From positions 1-63,313 of the forward strand of contig CAZHHG010000009.1 in the NCBI GenBank assembly GCA_964532065.1: 63,313 nucleotides of DNA. The letters run 5' to 3'. The position numbers and the translations under genes are program-made. Positions 9,268 through 17,415 of this stretch are shown one piece after another. The notes below the pieces were generated by a model. The model saw only the letters and a program-made list of their open reading frames with translations. It made no database searches and was not told the origin of the DNA. The DNA comes from DSXH01 sp964532065 (GTDB lineage: Bacteria > Bacteroidota > Ignavibacteria > Ignavibacteriales > Melioribacteraceae). Position 1 is the stretch's first letter. The number at the start of each line of letters is the position of its first letter.

Positions 9268-10012
9268 AATTAAATATTTTAAGACCGCCTTTAGTGCCGC
9301 AGTAGACCACGGAAGCGGTATTAAGAAACAATCCGTGTTCAACAATTCCTGCACGGGAATTTAAAATCAAATTAAGTTCTTCAACATTCTTAATCTCATT
9401 AAAATCGGCATCGAGTATAAGATTGCCTTCATCGGTAATAAACTCATTTCCGTCTTCATCATTTCTTAAAGAAACTTTTGCACCTAAGGATTCAAGAAAT
9501 TTTCTCTCGGTCTCAACTGCGAACGGAATTACTTCAACCGGCAGAGATGATTTCTTACACAATCGATCGGACAGCTTAGTTTCATCTATAATAATAAGAT
9601 TACGTTTACTGTTCTGAGCAACAATCTTCTCCCTGAGAAGAGCGCCTCCGCCTCCCTTAATAAGATTGAGTACAGCTGATCCTTCTGCCGATAATCCAGA
9701 CTTAGAATGGCTCACGGTTACTTCATCTGCGCCATCAATTGTTAAATCGACCGGAAGCGGTTCAAGCGAATTACCAATTGCCAATTGATTCAAACTTATC
9801 AAAGGGAGTCCATATTCTTTAGCTGCTTTTTCAGTTTTAAGAGAAGAAGCAACGCATTTAATATTTTTCAGTTCACTCGTTTTGATTTTATCTGCAATAA
9901 TTTCCAAAGCATACTTAAATGTTGAGCCCGTTCCCAAGCCTAATATCATACCCGATTTAACCTCTTCAACGGATTTCTGTGCGGCGAGCTTTTTTAGTTC
10001 GTTTGTCGACAT
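9263..10012 (-). CDS. rpiA: Ribose-5-phosphate isomerase A
   Basis: 249 aa. It interconverts ribose 5-phosphate and ribulose 5-phosphate in the non-oxidative pentose phosphate pathway, in the cytosol. Family motifs are in order: phosphate-binding GLGTGSTFK (24-32), DGADEV (93-98), KGGGGALLREKI (from 119) with the catalytic lysine/glutamate region, and PVEVIPFAV in the second half. The protein is longer than usual because about 13 extra residues (VSHSKSGLSAEGS and neighbours) lie between DGADE and KGGGG, where the family normally has about eight. The gene stands alone, and a repeat block touches its stop codon. Identity is secure; the insert is unusual. Confidence 0.93.
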   Translation of the reverse strand: MSTNELKKLAAQKSVEEVKSGMILGLGTGSTFKYALEIIADKIKTSELKNIKCVASSLKTEKAAKEYGLPLISLNQLAIGNSLEPLPVDLTIDGADEVTVSHSKSGLSAEGSAVLNLIKGGGGALLREKIVAQNSKRNLIIIDETKLSDRLCKKSSLPVEVIPFAVETERKFLESLGAKVSLRNDEDGNEFITDEGNLILDADFNEIKNVEELNLILNSRAGIVEHGLFLNTASVVYCGTKGGLKIFNS

Positions 10013-10150
10013 GCCACAACTTATGAAATTATCGTGCCATAGCGAAAAAGCTCATTAATTAGCTTATTTTTAAGTTAATTGAGAATGCCGCCAGTATTAA
10101 ATATGAATTTTTTTCGTACCGTTGAAAATAATTCGCGGGAAGTGTGTTGA

Positions 10151-10239
10151 TAGGACACGAATGAACACGGATCGGACTAATTTCACGGATTTTTTTATCC
10201 GCGGTTATTCGTTCAATCCGCGTTAATCCGTGTTCTATT
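10151..10239. repeat. Dispersed ACACGAATNAACACGGAT palindromic element, copy 1
   Basis: The left half reads GACACGAATGAACACGGATC and ends in CACGGAT. The right half is its degenerate inverse, with ATCCGCGGTTATTCG and ATCCGTGTTCTA. The whole can fold into a long imperfect hairpin. Copy 2 is at 12806-12893, and a left half only is at 18438-18480. All copies are intergenic. Confidence 0.75.
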
Positions 10240-10244
10240 TCTCC

Positions 10245-10275
10245 GACAAGATCAGGATCAAGATCAAGAGCATAA
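10245..10275. repeat. Short GATCAA/GAGCAA hexamer block
   Basis: CAAGATCAGGATCAAGATC followed by AAGAGC belongs to the same hexamer family as the larger array at 10538. It lies just after the dispersed palindrome. Confidence 0.6.
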
Positions 10276-10388
10276 GCGGGATTAAGATTAATAAAGGATG
10301 AACATTAATATTGCTTTACGGGACAAAGTCTCCTGCCTTGTTAATCAGTTTTAATCTTAATAACTTTTCACCCCAATTTAGATCTGTT

Positions 10389-10508
10389 ATGATCGAGTTT
10401 GATATAAAGAAGTATTCTACGAACAAAAGACGAAGGATTGCATTAGTCTATTTTATATTATTTCTGATAATTATTAACGTCATCCTCCATTTTGTAAGTA
10501 AATTATAA
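10389..10508 (+). CDS. Possible 39-residue membrane peptide
   Basis: From ATG at 10389 the frame gives a basic N-terminus (KKYSTNKRRR) and then one strongly hydrophobic helix (VYFILFLIIINVILHF). This is a credible layout for a single-pass small membrane protein with the N-terminus inside. No Shine-Dalgarno sequence is obvious and no family is recognised. A longer frame starts at 10311, but its first part looks non-coding. It may be chance in an AT-rich gap. Confidence 0.3.
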   Translation: MIEFDIKKYSTNKRRRIALVYFILFLIIINVILHFVSKL

Positions 10509-10537
10509 TTAATAATCTTGATCATTATCGTGTTCAT

Positions 10538-10663
10538 GATCAAGAGCAAGGACAGGATCAAGAGCAAGAGCAGGATCAAGAGCAAGAGCAGGATCAAGAG
10601 CAAGAGCAGAATCAAGATCAAGAGCAGGATCAAGATCAAGAGCAGGATCAAGATCAAGAGCAA
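10538..10663. repeat. Array of 21 GATCAA/GAGCAA/GAGCAG hexamers upstream of miaB
   Basis: Twenty-one contiguous hexamers without a break in register. The middle has an 18-base higher-order unit, GATCAAGAGCAAGAGCAG, repeated three times (10556-10609). The right end changes to GATCAAGATCAAGAGCAG. The array ends 21 bases before the miaB start codon, so it is probably transcribed. Its hexamer register stays fixed while single bases vary, as in an expanding microsatellite. Confidence 0.85.
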
Positions 10664-10684
10664 GATTATATAGAAAGACTGAAA

Positions 10685-12001
10685 ATGAAAAACAGAATAT
10701 ATATTGAGACTTACGGCTGTCAGATGAATCTGGCGGATACGGAGCTTGTCCAGGGTATCTTAAACAACAACGGTTATACGATAAGCAAGGATGCTGATAA
10801 AGCAGATGTTATCCTTCTTAATACATGCAGCGTGCGGGATAACGCCGAGCAGAAGATATATCACCGTCTGGATCATCTTAAAAAATTCAAAAAGGAAAGA
10901 TCGGGAGCGGTTATTGGTATTTTAGGATGCATGGCTGAACGGTTAAGAAAGAACCTGATAGAAGAGAAAAAAATTGTAGATCTGGTTGTTGGTCCCGATG
11001 AATACAGACGCCTGCCTGAATTGCTCGACGTTGCATTCGGCGGGGAGAAAGGGATCGGGGTTAAACTTTCGCGGACGGAGACATACGATGATATAACGCC
11101 ATACCGTGAAGACGGTTTAAGCGCCTGGATTTCGGTAATGAGAGGATGCGACAAGTTCTGTACATTCTGCGTCGTACCTTTTACACGCGGAAGAGAAAGG
11201 AGCCGCTCGTTACTATCTATAATAGAAGAGATTGGACAGCTTTCGATTCGAGGATTCCGGGAAGTCACGCTTCTCGGCCAGAACGTAAATTCCTATAATG
11301 ACAACGGAAAAGATTTCGCGGATCTACTTGCATCGGCGGCGGAGGTTGACCGCTCAATTAGAATAAGGTTTACTACTTCGCATCCGCAGGATCTCTCAGA
11401 TAAACTATTATATACTATTGCCGGTCATTCAAACATCTGCAATTATATTCATCTTCCGGTTCAATCTGGTTCAAACAGAATTCTCTCGCTTATGAACAGG
11501 ACATACACAATAGAACATTACCTGGAATTGATTGACAAAGCCAGAAAAATTATTCCAGGTGTAAGTTTCTCAACTGATATTATTTCAGGATTCCCTACCG
11601 AAACAATCGAAGATCATCTATTAACTTTGGATGTAATGCAGAAGGTCCGATACGACGGAGCTTATATGTTCAAGTATTCCCCGCGAGAAGGTACCAAAGC
11701 ATATCAAATGAATGATGACGTATCCGAAGAAACAAAGTCGAAACGGCTGAATGAAATTATTGAGATACAGCAGAGAATATCGAACGGGATAAATCAGTCA
11801 CTTATCGGGACAGAAGAAATTGTTCTTGTTGAAGGTGAGAGTAAAAAATCGGATCTATTTTACGCAGGAAGAACCGATACGAATAAAGTAGTCGTTTTCC
11901 CGAAGAACGAGAATGTAAAAGAGGGTGATTACGCACTGATAAAAATCAACCGGGCAACTTCTGCAACTTTATTCGGTGATTTCATTGGTAAAACTGATTG
12001 A
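10685..12001 (+). CDS. miaB: tRNA-2-methylthio-N6-dimethylallyladenosine synthase
   Basis: 438 aa. This radical-SAM methylthiotransferase adds the 2-methylthio group to isopentenyl-adenosine at tRNA position 37. The N-terminal MTTase domain has its three cluster cysteines C12 (YGCQMN), C48 (NTCSVR) and C82 (GCMAER). The radical-SAM CxxxCxxC is C155, C159, C162 (GCDKFCTFCVVPFTRGRE). A TRAM-type beta domain closes the protein (about 375-438). The NTCSVRDNAEQK and PFTRGRERSRS signatures separate it from RimO. It is flanked on both sides by GATC hexamer arrays, and the upstream array almost reaches the start codon. Confidence 0.95.
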   Translation: MKNRIYIETYGCQMNLADTELVQGILNNNGYTISKDADKADVILLNTCSVRDNAEQKIYHRLDHLKKFKKERSGAVIGILGCMAERLRKNLIEEKKIVDLVVGPDEYRRLPELLDVAFGGEKGIGVKLSRTETYDDITPYREDGLSAWISVMRGCDKFCTFCVVPFTRGRERSRSLLSIIEEIGQLSIRGFREVTLLGQNVNSYNDNGKDFADLLASAAEVDRSIRIRFTTSHPQDLSDKLLYTIAGHSNICNYIHLPVQSGSNRILSLMNRTYTIEHYLELIDKARKIIPGVSFSTDIISGFPTETIEDHLLTLDVMQKVRYDGAYMFKYSPREGTKAYQMNDDVSEETKSKRLNEIIEIQQRISNGINQSLIGTEEIVLVEGESKKSDLFYAGRTDTNKVVVFPKNENVKEGDYALIKINRATSATLFGDFIGKTD

Positions 12002-12025
12002 TATTAATTGCTGATTTTGATTATA

Positions 12026-12075
12026 CTCTTGATCCTGATCAAGAGAAGAACAAGATCAAGATCATGATCAAGATT
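12026..12075. repeat. GATCAA/GAACAA hexamer block downstream of miaB, with a hairpin
   Basis: CTCTTGATC (12026-12034) and GATCAAGAG (12037-12045) are perfect 9-base inverted arms two bases apart. Further GATCAA-type hexamers run to 12075. It lies between miaB and the SPOR protein gene and belongs to the same family as the arrays at 9208, 10245 and 10538. Confidence 0.65.
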
Positions 12076-12117
12076 TCAGTGAAGACAGGTTCATTAATAT
12101 TCTGAAGGGGAAATAAT

Positions 12118-12801
12118 GTGAGGATACTCTATTATTTAGTTTTTCTTTTATTCAGTGTTTCAGTTTCCGCCCAGGAGGCTGATATTACTTCCGCTCTCCG
12201 TCAGATTGAATCGGGTAACATTAAAGGTGCTGAAGCCTCATTAAAGGAATTAAAAAAATCCGATCCGGGCGATCCTTCAGTAATTTTTCTGGATGCTGTC
12301 CTTTCTGTAAACGGTGAAGAAGCACTAAAAAAATATTCATCGGTATATGAAAAATTTCCAAAAAGTAAATATGCCGATGCAGCTCTTTACAGAATTTTTT
12401 CTTACTACTATTCTCTCGGCTATTATAAAAAAGCCGAGTCCTACCTTAATAAATTAAAATCCGATTACTCTTATTCCCCCTATTTAAAATCAGCCGATAG
12501 AAACATACCAGACTCCGAGGAAGCAATTGAAATCACAAAGCCGGAAGAATCCGTTCCGGTTGATTATAATTTTACGATTCAGGCCGGTGCATTTTTAAAC
12601 GTTGATAATGCTAAGAGATTAGTAGAGCAGATTAAATCGGATGGATATCCGGCGGAGATAACAACTAATGAGATAGGCGGAAGTATTCTGAATGTTGTTA
12701 CTGTCGGGAAATTTGGTAAAGAAGGAGAAGCTTTTTCTATCCTTGAGTACCTGTCGAAGAAGCATAATCTAACAGGCAGAGTAATCAATTTAACAGATTA
12801 A
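12118..12801 (+). CDS. Periplasmic TPR-like protein with C-terminal SPOR domain
   Basis: 227 aa from a GTG start; the ATG two bases earlier is followed at once by TGA, so GTG is the only reasonable start, and GAAGGGGA precedes it. A signal peptide (MRILYYLVFLLFSVSVSAQ) leads to a helical region with TPR-like pairs (about 25-130: IESGNIKGAEASLKEL, DAALYRIFSYYYSLGYYKKA). A SPOR fold follows from about 150 (FTIQAGAFLNVDNAKRLVEQ). SPOR domains bind denuded peptidoglycan at division sites. The role is probably in the cell envelope or division; the partner is unknown. Confidence 0.78.
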   Translation: MRILYYLVFLLFSVSVSAQEADITSALRQIESGNIKGAEASLKELKKSDPGDPSVIFLDAVLSVNGEEALKKYSSVYEKFPKSKYADAALYRIFSYYYSLGYYKKAESYLNKLKSDYSYSPYLKSADRNIPDSEEAIEITKPEESVPVDYNFTIQAGAFLNVDNAKRLVEQIKSDGYPAEITTNEIGGSILNVVTVGKFGKEGEAFSILEYLSKKHNLTGRVINLTD

Positions 12802-12805
12802 TAAA

Positions 12806-12893
12806 TAGGACACGAATAAACACGGATCGGACGAATTTGCACGGATATTTTAATCCGCGGTTATTCGTTTAATTAGTGTTCATTAGTGTTCTA
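12806..12893. repeat. Dispersed ACACGAATNAACACGGAT palindromic element, copy 2
   Basis: Starts TAGGACACGAATAAACACGG and continues to CACGGAT, with the inverse ATCCGCGGTTATTCG and GTGTTCTA on the right. The left 40 bases nearly match copy 1 at 10151. The right end has drifted (TTAGTGTTCATTAGTGTTC). It begins four bases after the SPOR gene stop. Confidence 0.75.
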
Positions 12894-12951
12894 ATTTCTA
12901 TTAAGTATCAAAACATTTCTTATTTTTAAACACTCAATTTTACAGTTATAA

Positions 12952-14058
12952 ATGCAGATAGAAGAATTTCAAAAACAATTTGGTATTATCGGAAAATCGA
13001 AAGAGATACGGGATCTCATCGATATTACCATGCAGGTTGCGCAGTCCGATATCTCCGTCCTTATTACCGGCGAGAGCGGAGTTGGCAAGGAAGTATTTGC
13101 ACAGGCGATCCATAACTTCAGTAAGCGCTCCGGTAAAGAACTTGTAAGTGTTAATTGCGGTGCAATACCGGAAAGTCTTCTTGAGAGCGAACTCTTCGGA
13201 CATAAGAAAGGTTCTTTCACAGGCGCAGTAGATGACCGGAAGGGATATTTTGAAATTGCCGACGGAGGAACTCTCTTCCTAGATGAGATTGCCGAGATGG
13301 CATTAACGACACAGGTTAAACTTCTACGTGTTCTTGAGACAAAGGAATTCATGAGAATCGGCAGCGAATCAGTTACCAAAGTTGATGTAAGAATAATTGC
13401 CGCTACAAATAAAGATCTACAGAGAGAAGTCGACTCAAAAAAATTCCGTAACGATTTATATTTCCGTTTGAAGGCAGTAACGCTCAACATTCCCCCGTTA
13501 CGGAAACGGAGGGGCGATATTCTTGAGCTTACGAATCATTTTGTTAAAAACTATTCTTCGATTAACAACATTCCCCTTCCCAAACTTACAAACGAGGCAA
13601 CCGAACTATTAATCAACTACGACTGGCCCGGCAACATCAGGGAATTAAAAAATGTAATTGAATCTGCTATTGCACTGAACAAGACAGGGCTTCTTGAGGC
13701 CGAATCGTTCATTCCGCTTCTTTCACATTATCTTCAGGATGAAGAGCTTAGAAATCTTCCGGTTCATATTAACCGTCCTGCCGATGTACTTGACAGAGAA
13801 ATGATTTACCGTGCACTAATAGAAATAAAGAAAGATCTTATAGACCTTAAGCAGCTTGCATTAAGGAACGAAGCGGATTTACCGGGCTACGAAATGCCGG
13901 TAAAAAATGATGAAATAATTCCTCTTGATGAACTTGAAAAGAATGCGATTATTAACGCTTTAAAAATCACTCACTATAACCGCAGGAAAGCGGCAAAGCT
14001 GCTTAACATCAGCGAACGAACACTATACAGAAAAATCAAAGAATATGGGATGGAATAA
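12952..14058 (+). CDS. Sigma-54-dependent transcriptional activator lacking a receiver domain
   Basis: 368 aa. The AAA+ domain starts almost at once (FGIIGKSKEI near residue 10). Walker A is GESGVGKE (40-47), the sigma-54 contact loop is GSFTGA (87-92), a common variant of GAFTGA, and Walker B is GTLFLDEIAEM (106-116). R-finger and NIRELKN motifs follow. The C-terminus is a Fis-type helix-turn-helix (NRRKAAKLLNISERTLYRKI). With no receiver, GAF or PAS part it would be constitutively active or controlled by expression or a separate partner. It overlaps lptE by 14 bases, so it may be co-expressed with envelope genes. The target promoters are not visible. Confidence 0.88.
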   Translation: MQIEEFQKQFGIIGKSKEIRDLIDITMQVAQSDISVLITGESGVGKEVFAQAIHNFSKRSGKELVSVNCGAIPESLLESELFGHKKGSFTGAVDDRKGYFEIADGGTLFLDEIAEMALTTQVKLLRVLETKEFMRIGSESVTKVDVRIIAATNKDLQREVDSKKFRNDLYFRLKAVTLNIPPLRKRRGDILELTNHFVKNYSSINNIPLPKLTNEATELLINYDWPGNIRELKNVIESAIALNKTGLLEAESFIPLLSHYLQDEELRNLPVHINRPADVLDREMIYRALIEIKKDLIDLKQLALRNEADLPGYEMPVKNDEIIPLDELEKNAIINALKITHYNRRKAAKLLNISERTLYRKIKEYGME

Positions 14059-14575
14059 AAGCAGAGTTACTCTGTCCATAATAATGGCAGCAGGAATAGT
14101 TTATTTAAGTGCCTGTAGTTATTCTTTTACAGGTGCTTCGGTACCGCCGCATTTAAAAACAATTGCTGTCCCCTTATTCGTCGACCGGAGCGGATCGGGC
14201 GAGTTCGACCTGAGTGAAAAGCTTACGAACGGTCTGATAAGAAAATTTATTGAAGACAACACATTAAGTGTTTCCGACCGGTTAAAATCCGATTCAATAC
14301 TTGAAGGAACTGTTATTTCAATCTCGGACGCGCCGGCAGTTGTATCCGGTGGCGGAACGGAAAATATTACTTCGCGGAGAATTACAATTACAATAAGGGT
14401 AATTTACAGGGACCTTGTAAAACGGCTGACAATATTCGAAAGAAACTTTTCCAATTACGGTGATTATCCGGTGGGAGGCGGCGGAGATATTACTACAATC
14501 CGCAGACAGGCAATAGACAATGCGGTTGAAAAAATAACAGAGGATATTCTGCTGGGGGTTGTTTCGAACTGGTAA
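14045..14575 (+). CDS. lptE: LptE-family LPS-assembly lipoprotein
   Basis: 176 aa. A short basic start, a hydrophobic stretch and the lipobox YLSAC (cysteine 24) mark an outer-membrane lipoprotein. The mature start CSYSFTGASVPPHLKTIAVP is the hallmark of the LptE/LptE-like family, with later ITSRRITITIRVIYRD strands. LptE plugs the LptD barrel and helps place lipopolysaccharide in the outer leaflet. LptD is not in the window. The gene overlaps the sigma-54 activator by 14 bases and precedes a glycosyltransferase. Confidence 0.82.
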   Translation: MGWNKSRVTLSIIMAAGIVYLSACSYSFTGASVPPHLKTIAVPLFVDRSGSGEFDLSEKLTNGLIRKFIEDNTLSVSDRLKSDSILEGTVISISDAPAVVSGGGTENITSRRITITIRVIYRDLVKRLTIFERNFSNYGDYPVGGGGDITTIRRQAIDNAVEKITEDILLGVVSNW

Positions 14576-14629
14576 TTAAATTAATAAAATGATTCTATAC
14601 TCAACTAAAGATCATCAACGGAAATTAAA

Positions 14630-16096
14630 ATGGAAGTAAATGAGATAATACTTTTCGCCTATATCTTCTCTATGCTTGTTCTTCTCTTTTTCAGCAGTCA
14701 CGGATTTGTAATGATGTACCTTCATTATAAATACCGGATGAATCACCCCCGTTCAAAAAACGAGCATGAAGAAGCTCATGTAACAATTCAGCTTCCGATG
14801 TATAACGAACTCTACGTTGTTGAGCGGCTTATAAACTCCGTTTGCGAAATCGAATATCCCAAAGAGAAACTCGAAATTCAGGTTCTGGATGATTCAACGG
14901 ACGAAACTGTTGATGTAGTTGCCCAGATAGTAAAAAAGAAACAGGATGAAGGATTCGACATCAAGCATATCCGCAGATCGAACAGAGAAGGATTTAAAGC
15001 GGGTGCTTTAAAGGAAGGATTGAAAACGGCTAAGGGAGAATTCATAGCAATTTTTGATGCCGACTTTATACCCAAAAGCGACTTCCTGATAAACACACTC
15101 AAATACTTTACGAATGAAAAAGTCGGCCTGGTTCAAACGCGCTGGGAACATTTAAACGAAGATTATTCCATCCTGACTAGAATCCAGGCGCTTGCACTCG
15201 ACGGTCATTTTGTAATTGAGCAGACTGTCCGTAACAAAGCCGGTTTCTTTATAACATTCAACGGCACCGGTGGTGTCTGGAGGAAAGAATGTATTGAGGA
15301 TGCGGGGAACTGGAAAGCCGATACTTTAACAGAGGATCTCGACCTGAGCTACCGCGCGCAATTAAAAGGATGGAAGTTTGTTTACCTGAGAGATTTTACT
15401 ACACCGGCTGAACTTCCGCTTGAGATGAACGCTCTTAAAGCTCAACAGTTCCGGTGGACAAAGGGTTATATTGAAACGGCAAAGAAAATTATTCCGCTTG
15501 TTTGGAGATCGGATATTCCTTTAAAACTGAAACTTCATTCAACTTTTCATCTTACAAATAACATTGTATTTCCTTTCATACTACTCGTAGCCATACTTAA
15601 TGTTCCTCTCATTTTCATAAAGAACGCCGGGCCGTACTGGAGTTTCTTCAACTTCATGGCAATTTTCATTATAGCATTCATCGGTTCGTTTCTGTTTTAT
15701 ACTTACTCTCAAAAAGATGTTTATCCGGATTGGCGTAAAAAGATAGCTCTCTTTCCCCTTTTCATGGCCGGGACAATGGGTCTTGCGATCAATAATACCA
15801 GAGCTGTGATTGAAGGGCTTCTAAGCCGGAAGAGTGAATTTGTAAGGACTCCGAAATATAAAGTGGTGGATAAGAAGGATGACGCGGCAAAGAATAAATA
15901 TCTGAAAGGGACAAAGGTTCAGGTATCTACATATGTTGAACTTCTGATGGCATTATACTGCCTGATTGGCGTATCGGCATCAATTTATTTTCTTGAGTTT
16001 GCATCTCTTCCGTTTCAGTTGATGTTCTTCTTCGGATTTGCAAGTGTTTCAGTTTTATCATTAAGACAGGCTTTCTTAAAAAAACAAGCAGGTTAA
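14630..16096 (+). CDS. Membrane-bound family 2 glycosyltransferase (cellulose-synthase-like)
   Basis: 488 aa. One N-terminal helix (LFAYIFSMLVLLFF) is followed by a cytoplasmic GT-A domain and four or so C-terminal helices. The processive GT2 signatures are all present: D87-D88 (VLDDSTDE), FDADF (D143, D145), TED (234-236) and Q272-QF-RW. Such enzymes polymerise or transfer sugars from nucleotide sugars at the inner membrane. The sequence resembles the group annotated as cellulose synthase-like or ceramide glucosyltransferase-like. No BcsB or PilZ partner is nearby, so the product is unknown. The next gene starts at the base after its stop. Confidence 0.85.
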   Translation: MEVNEIILFAYIFSMLVLLFFSSHGFVMMYLHYKYRMNHPRSKNEHEEAHVTIQLPMYNELYVVERLINSVCEIEYPKEKLEIQVLDDSTDETVDVVAQIVKKKQDEGFDIKHIRRSNREGFKAGALKEGLKTAKGEFIAIFDADFIPKSDFLINTLKYFTNEKVGLVQTRWEHLNEDYSILTRIQALALDGHFVIEQTVRNKAGFFITFNGTGGVWRKECIEDAGNWKADTLTEDLDLSYRAQLKGWKFVYLRDFTTPAELPLEMNALKAQQFRWTKGYIETAKKIIPLVWRSDIPLKLKLHSTFHLTNNIVFPFILLVAILNVPLIFIKNAGPYWSFFNFMAIFIIAFIGSFLFYTYSQKDVYPDWRKKIALFPLFMAGTMGLAINNTRAVIEGLLSRKSEFVRTPKYKVVDKKDDAAKNKYLKGTKVQVSTYVELLMALYCLIGVSASIYFLEFASLPFQLMFFFGFASVSVLSLRQAFLKKQAG

Positions 16097-16777
16097 GTGG
16101 ATACTTCTGAAAAAGATCTTTCTGCCGGAAAAATAAAATTAATTTACGAGTTCAATAACAGCTCTCCCCTATTTGCAAGAGTTGCAGCAGAGATTTCTGA
16201 ACAGGGTAATATACTCGAAGCAATTTCAATTCTTGAAAAAGGAATAAGCAGTTACCCCGACTATGCCTCAGCATATTTTATCCTGGCTCTTTCAAAGGCA
16301 TATTCCGGAAATCAGAAGGAAGCAATTGCAGCAGCCCGTAAGGGCGCCGGTATTATCGGCTCGAATGAAGTGCTCGATCATTATCTTCTGAAAATTGAGA
16401 AAATAATTCAGGAGCGAAATTCGATTACACGCACGAAACCGGCCGATTTTGACGAGCCTGATCTCAATGCTGAATCGCAAGAACCGAAATTTGAAGATCA
16501 GCTTGAAATACTTGCTAGAAAATTGACTGGTGCAAAAATAAATTACAATCCGGAAGACGAGTCATCTCCCAGAACTAATCTGGAAGAATATCGTGGCGAG
16601 AAAATTGCGTCGGATACGCTTGCAGAAATCTATCTTTCTCAGAAGAAATATCACGAAGCCCTCTCTGTCTATAAAGAACTAATCAGGAAAAATCCGGAAA
16701 GAACGGATGATTACATTTTGAAGATCGCTGAGATTCAGAACAAGATTGATGAAGATTCCGGAATTATTCTGCTCTGA
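16097..16777 (+). CDS. TPR repeat protein
   Basis: 226 aa from a GTG directly after the stop of the glycosyltransferase, so the two are translationally linked. There is no signal peptide. TPR-like helices are visible at about 30-95 (GNILEAISILEKGISSYPDYASAYFILALSKAY) and 175-215 (LAEIYLSQKKYHEALSVYKELIRKNP), separated by a charged linker rich in E, D and K. It is probably a cytoplasmic scaffold for the neighbouring membrane glycosyltransferase; that role is an inference from position only. Confidence 0.75.
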   Translation: MDTSEKDLSAGKIKLIYEFNNSSPLFARVAAEISEQGNILEAISILEKGISSYPDYASAYFILALSKAYSGNQKEAIAAARKGAGIIGSNEVLDHYLLKIEKIIQERNSITRTKPADFDEPDLNAESQEPKFEDQLEILARKLTGAKINYNPEDESSPRTNLEEYRGEKIASDTLAEIYLSQKKYHEALSVYKELIRKNPERTDDYILKIAEIQNKIDEDSGIILL

Positions 16778-16782
16778 CACCA

Positions 16783-17415
16783 ATGAACAGGCAAACCCAC
16801 AAAAAACTCCCTCTTAAATTTTATAAACGTGAACTTCACAAAGTTGCGAAAGAACTGCTCGGAAAATTTTTAGTTAGAAGGACCGGTAAAATATTTATTG
16901 CCGGAAGAATAGTTGAAGTGGAAGCATACGATGGATCAATAGACCGGGCATCCCACTCATTTAACGGCTTGACGAAAAGAAATCAGGTTATGTTTGAAGG
17001 TGGCGGCAAACTCTATGTTTACTTCACATACGGCATGCACTTCTGTGCTAATGTTGTAACAGGCGGATTAAATGAAGGTAAAGCCATTCTTATCCGGGCA
17101 GTTGAACCGGTTGATGGAATTGAGATTATGGAGTTAAACAGGTACGGTAAAAAAGTAATTACGGGGAATAAAATTCACAATCTCTGCAACGGTCCGGGAA
17201 AAGTCTGCAAAGCTTTCGGTATTGACCGTAGGCATAACGGGATAGACCTTACAGGCGAGGAGATATTTATTACCGGTTCAGGCAGAATAAAAGAGGAATT
17301 GATTAAAACATCCGGAAGAATTGGTATTAAAAAATCTCTAGATTTGCCGTGGCGTTATTACATTTATGAAAATCCTTTTGTTTCAAAAACTTCATGCAGG
17401 GAAAAAAATAGATGA
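16783..17415 (+). CDS. mpg: 3-methyladenine DNA glycosylase (AAG/MPG family)
   Basis: 210 aa, typical for the bacterial family. It removes alkylated purines such as 3-methyladenine and hypoxanthine from DNA and starts base excision repair. Motifs are LLGKFLVRR, GRIVEVEAYDG with the catalytic glutamate, DRASHSFNGLTKRNQVMF, YVYFTYGMHFCANVV and NGPGKVCKAFGID. It starts five bases after the TPR gene and overlaps the next gene by four bases (ATGA), so it sits inside an operon with envelope genes. Confidence 0.92.
   Translation: MNRQTHKKLPLKFYKRELHKVAKELLGKFLVRRTGKIFIAGRIVEVEAYDGSIDRASHSFNGLTKRNQVMFEGGGKLYVYFTYGMHFCANVVTGGLNEGKAILIRAVEPVDGIEIMELNRYGKKVITGNKIHNLCNGPGKVCKAFGIDRRHNGIDLTGEEIFITGSGRIKEELIKTSGRIGIKKSLDLPWRYYIYENPFVSKTSCREKNR

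Noticed and set aside
10448..10663. Minus-strand frame of almost pure leucine and isoleucine across the hexamer array
   Set aside because: It is only the reverse reading of the GATCAA/GAGCAA repeats; no start context or family supports it.
10538..10663. CRISPR array
   Set aside because: The units are contiguous 6- and 18-base repeats without unique spacers, and no cas gene is in the window.
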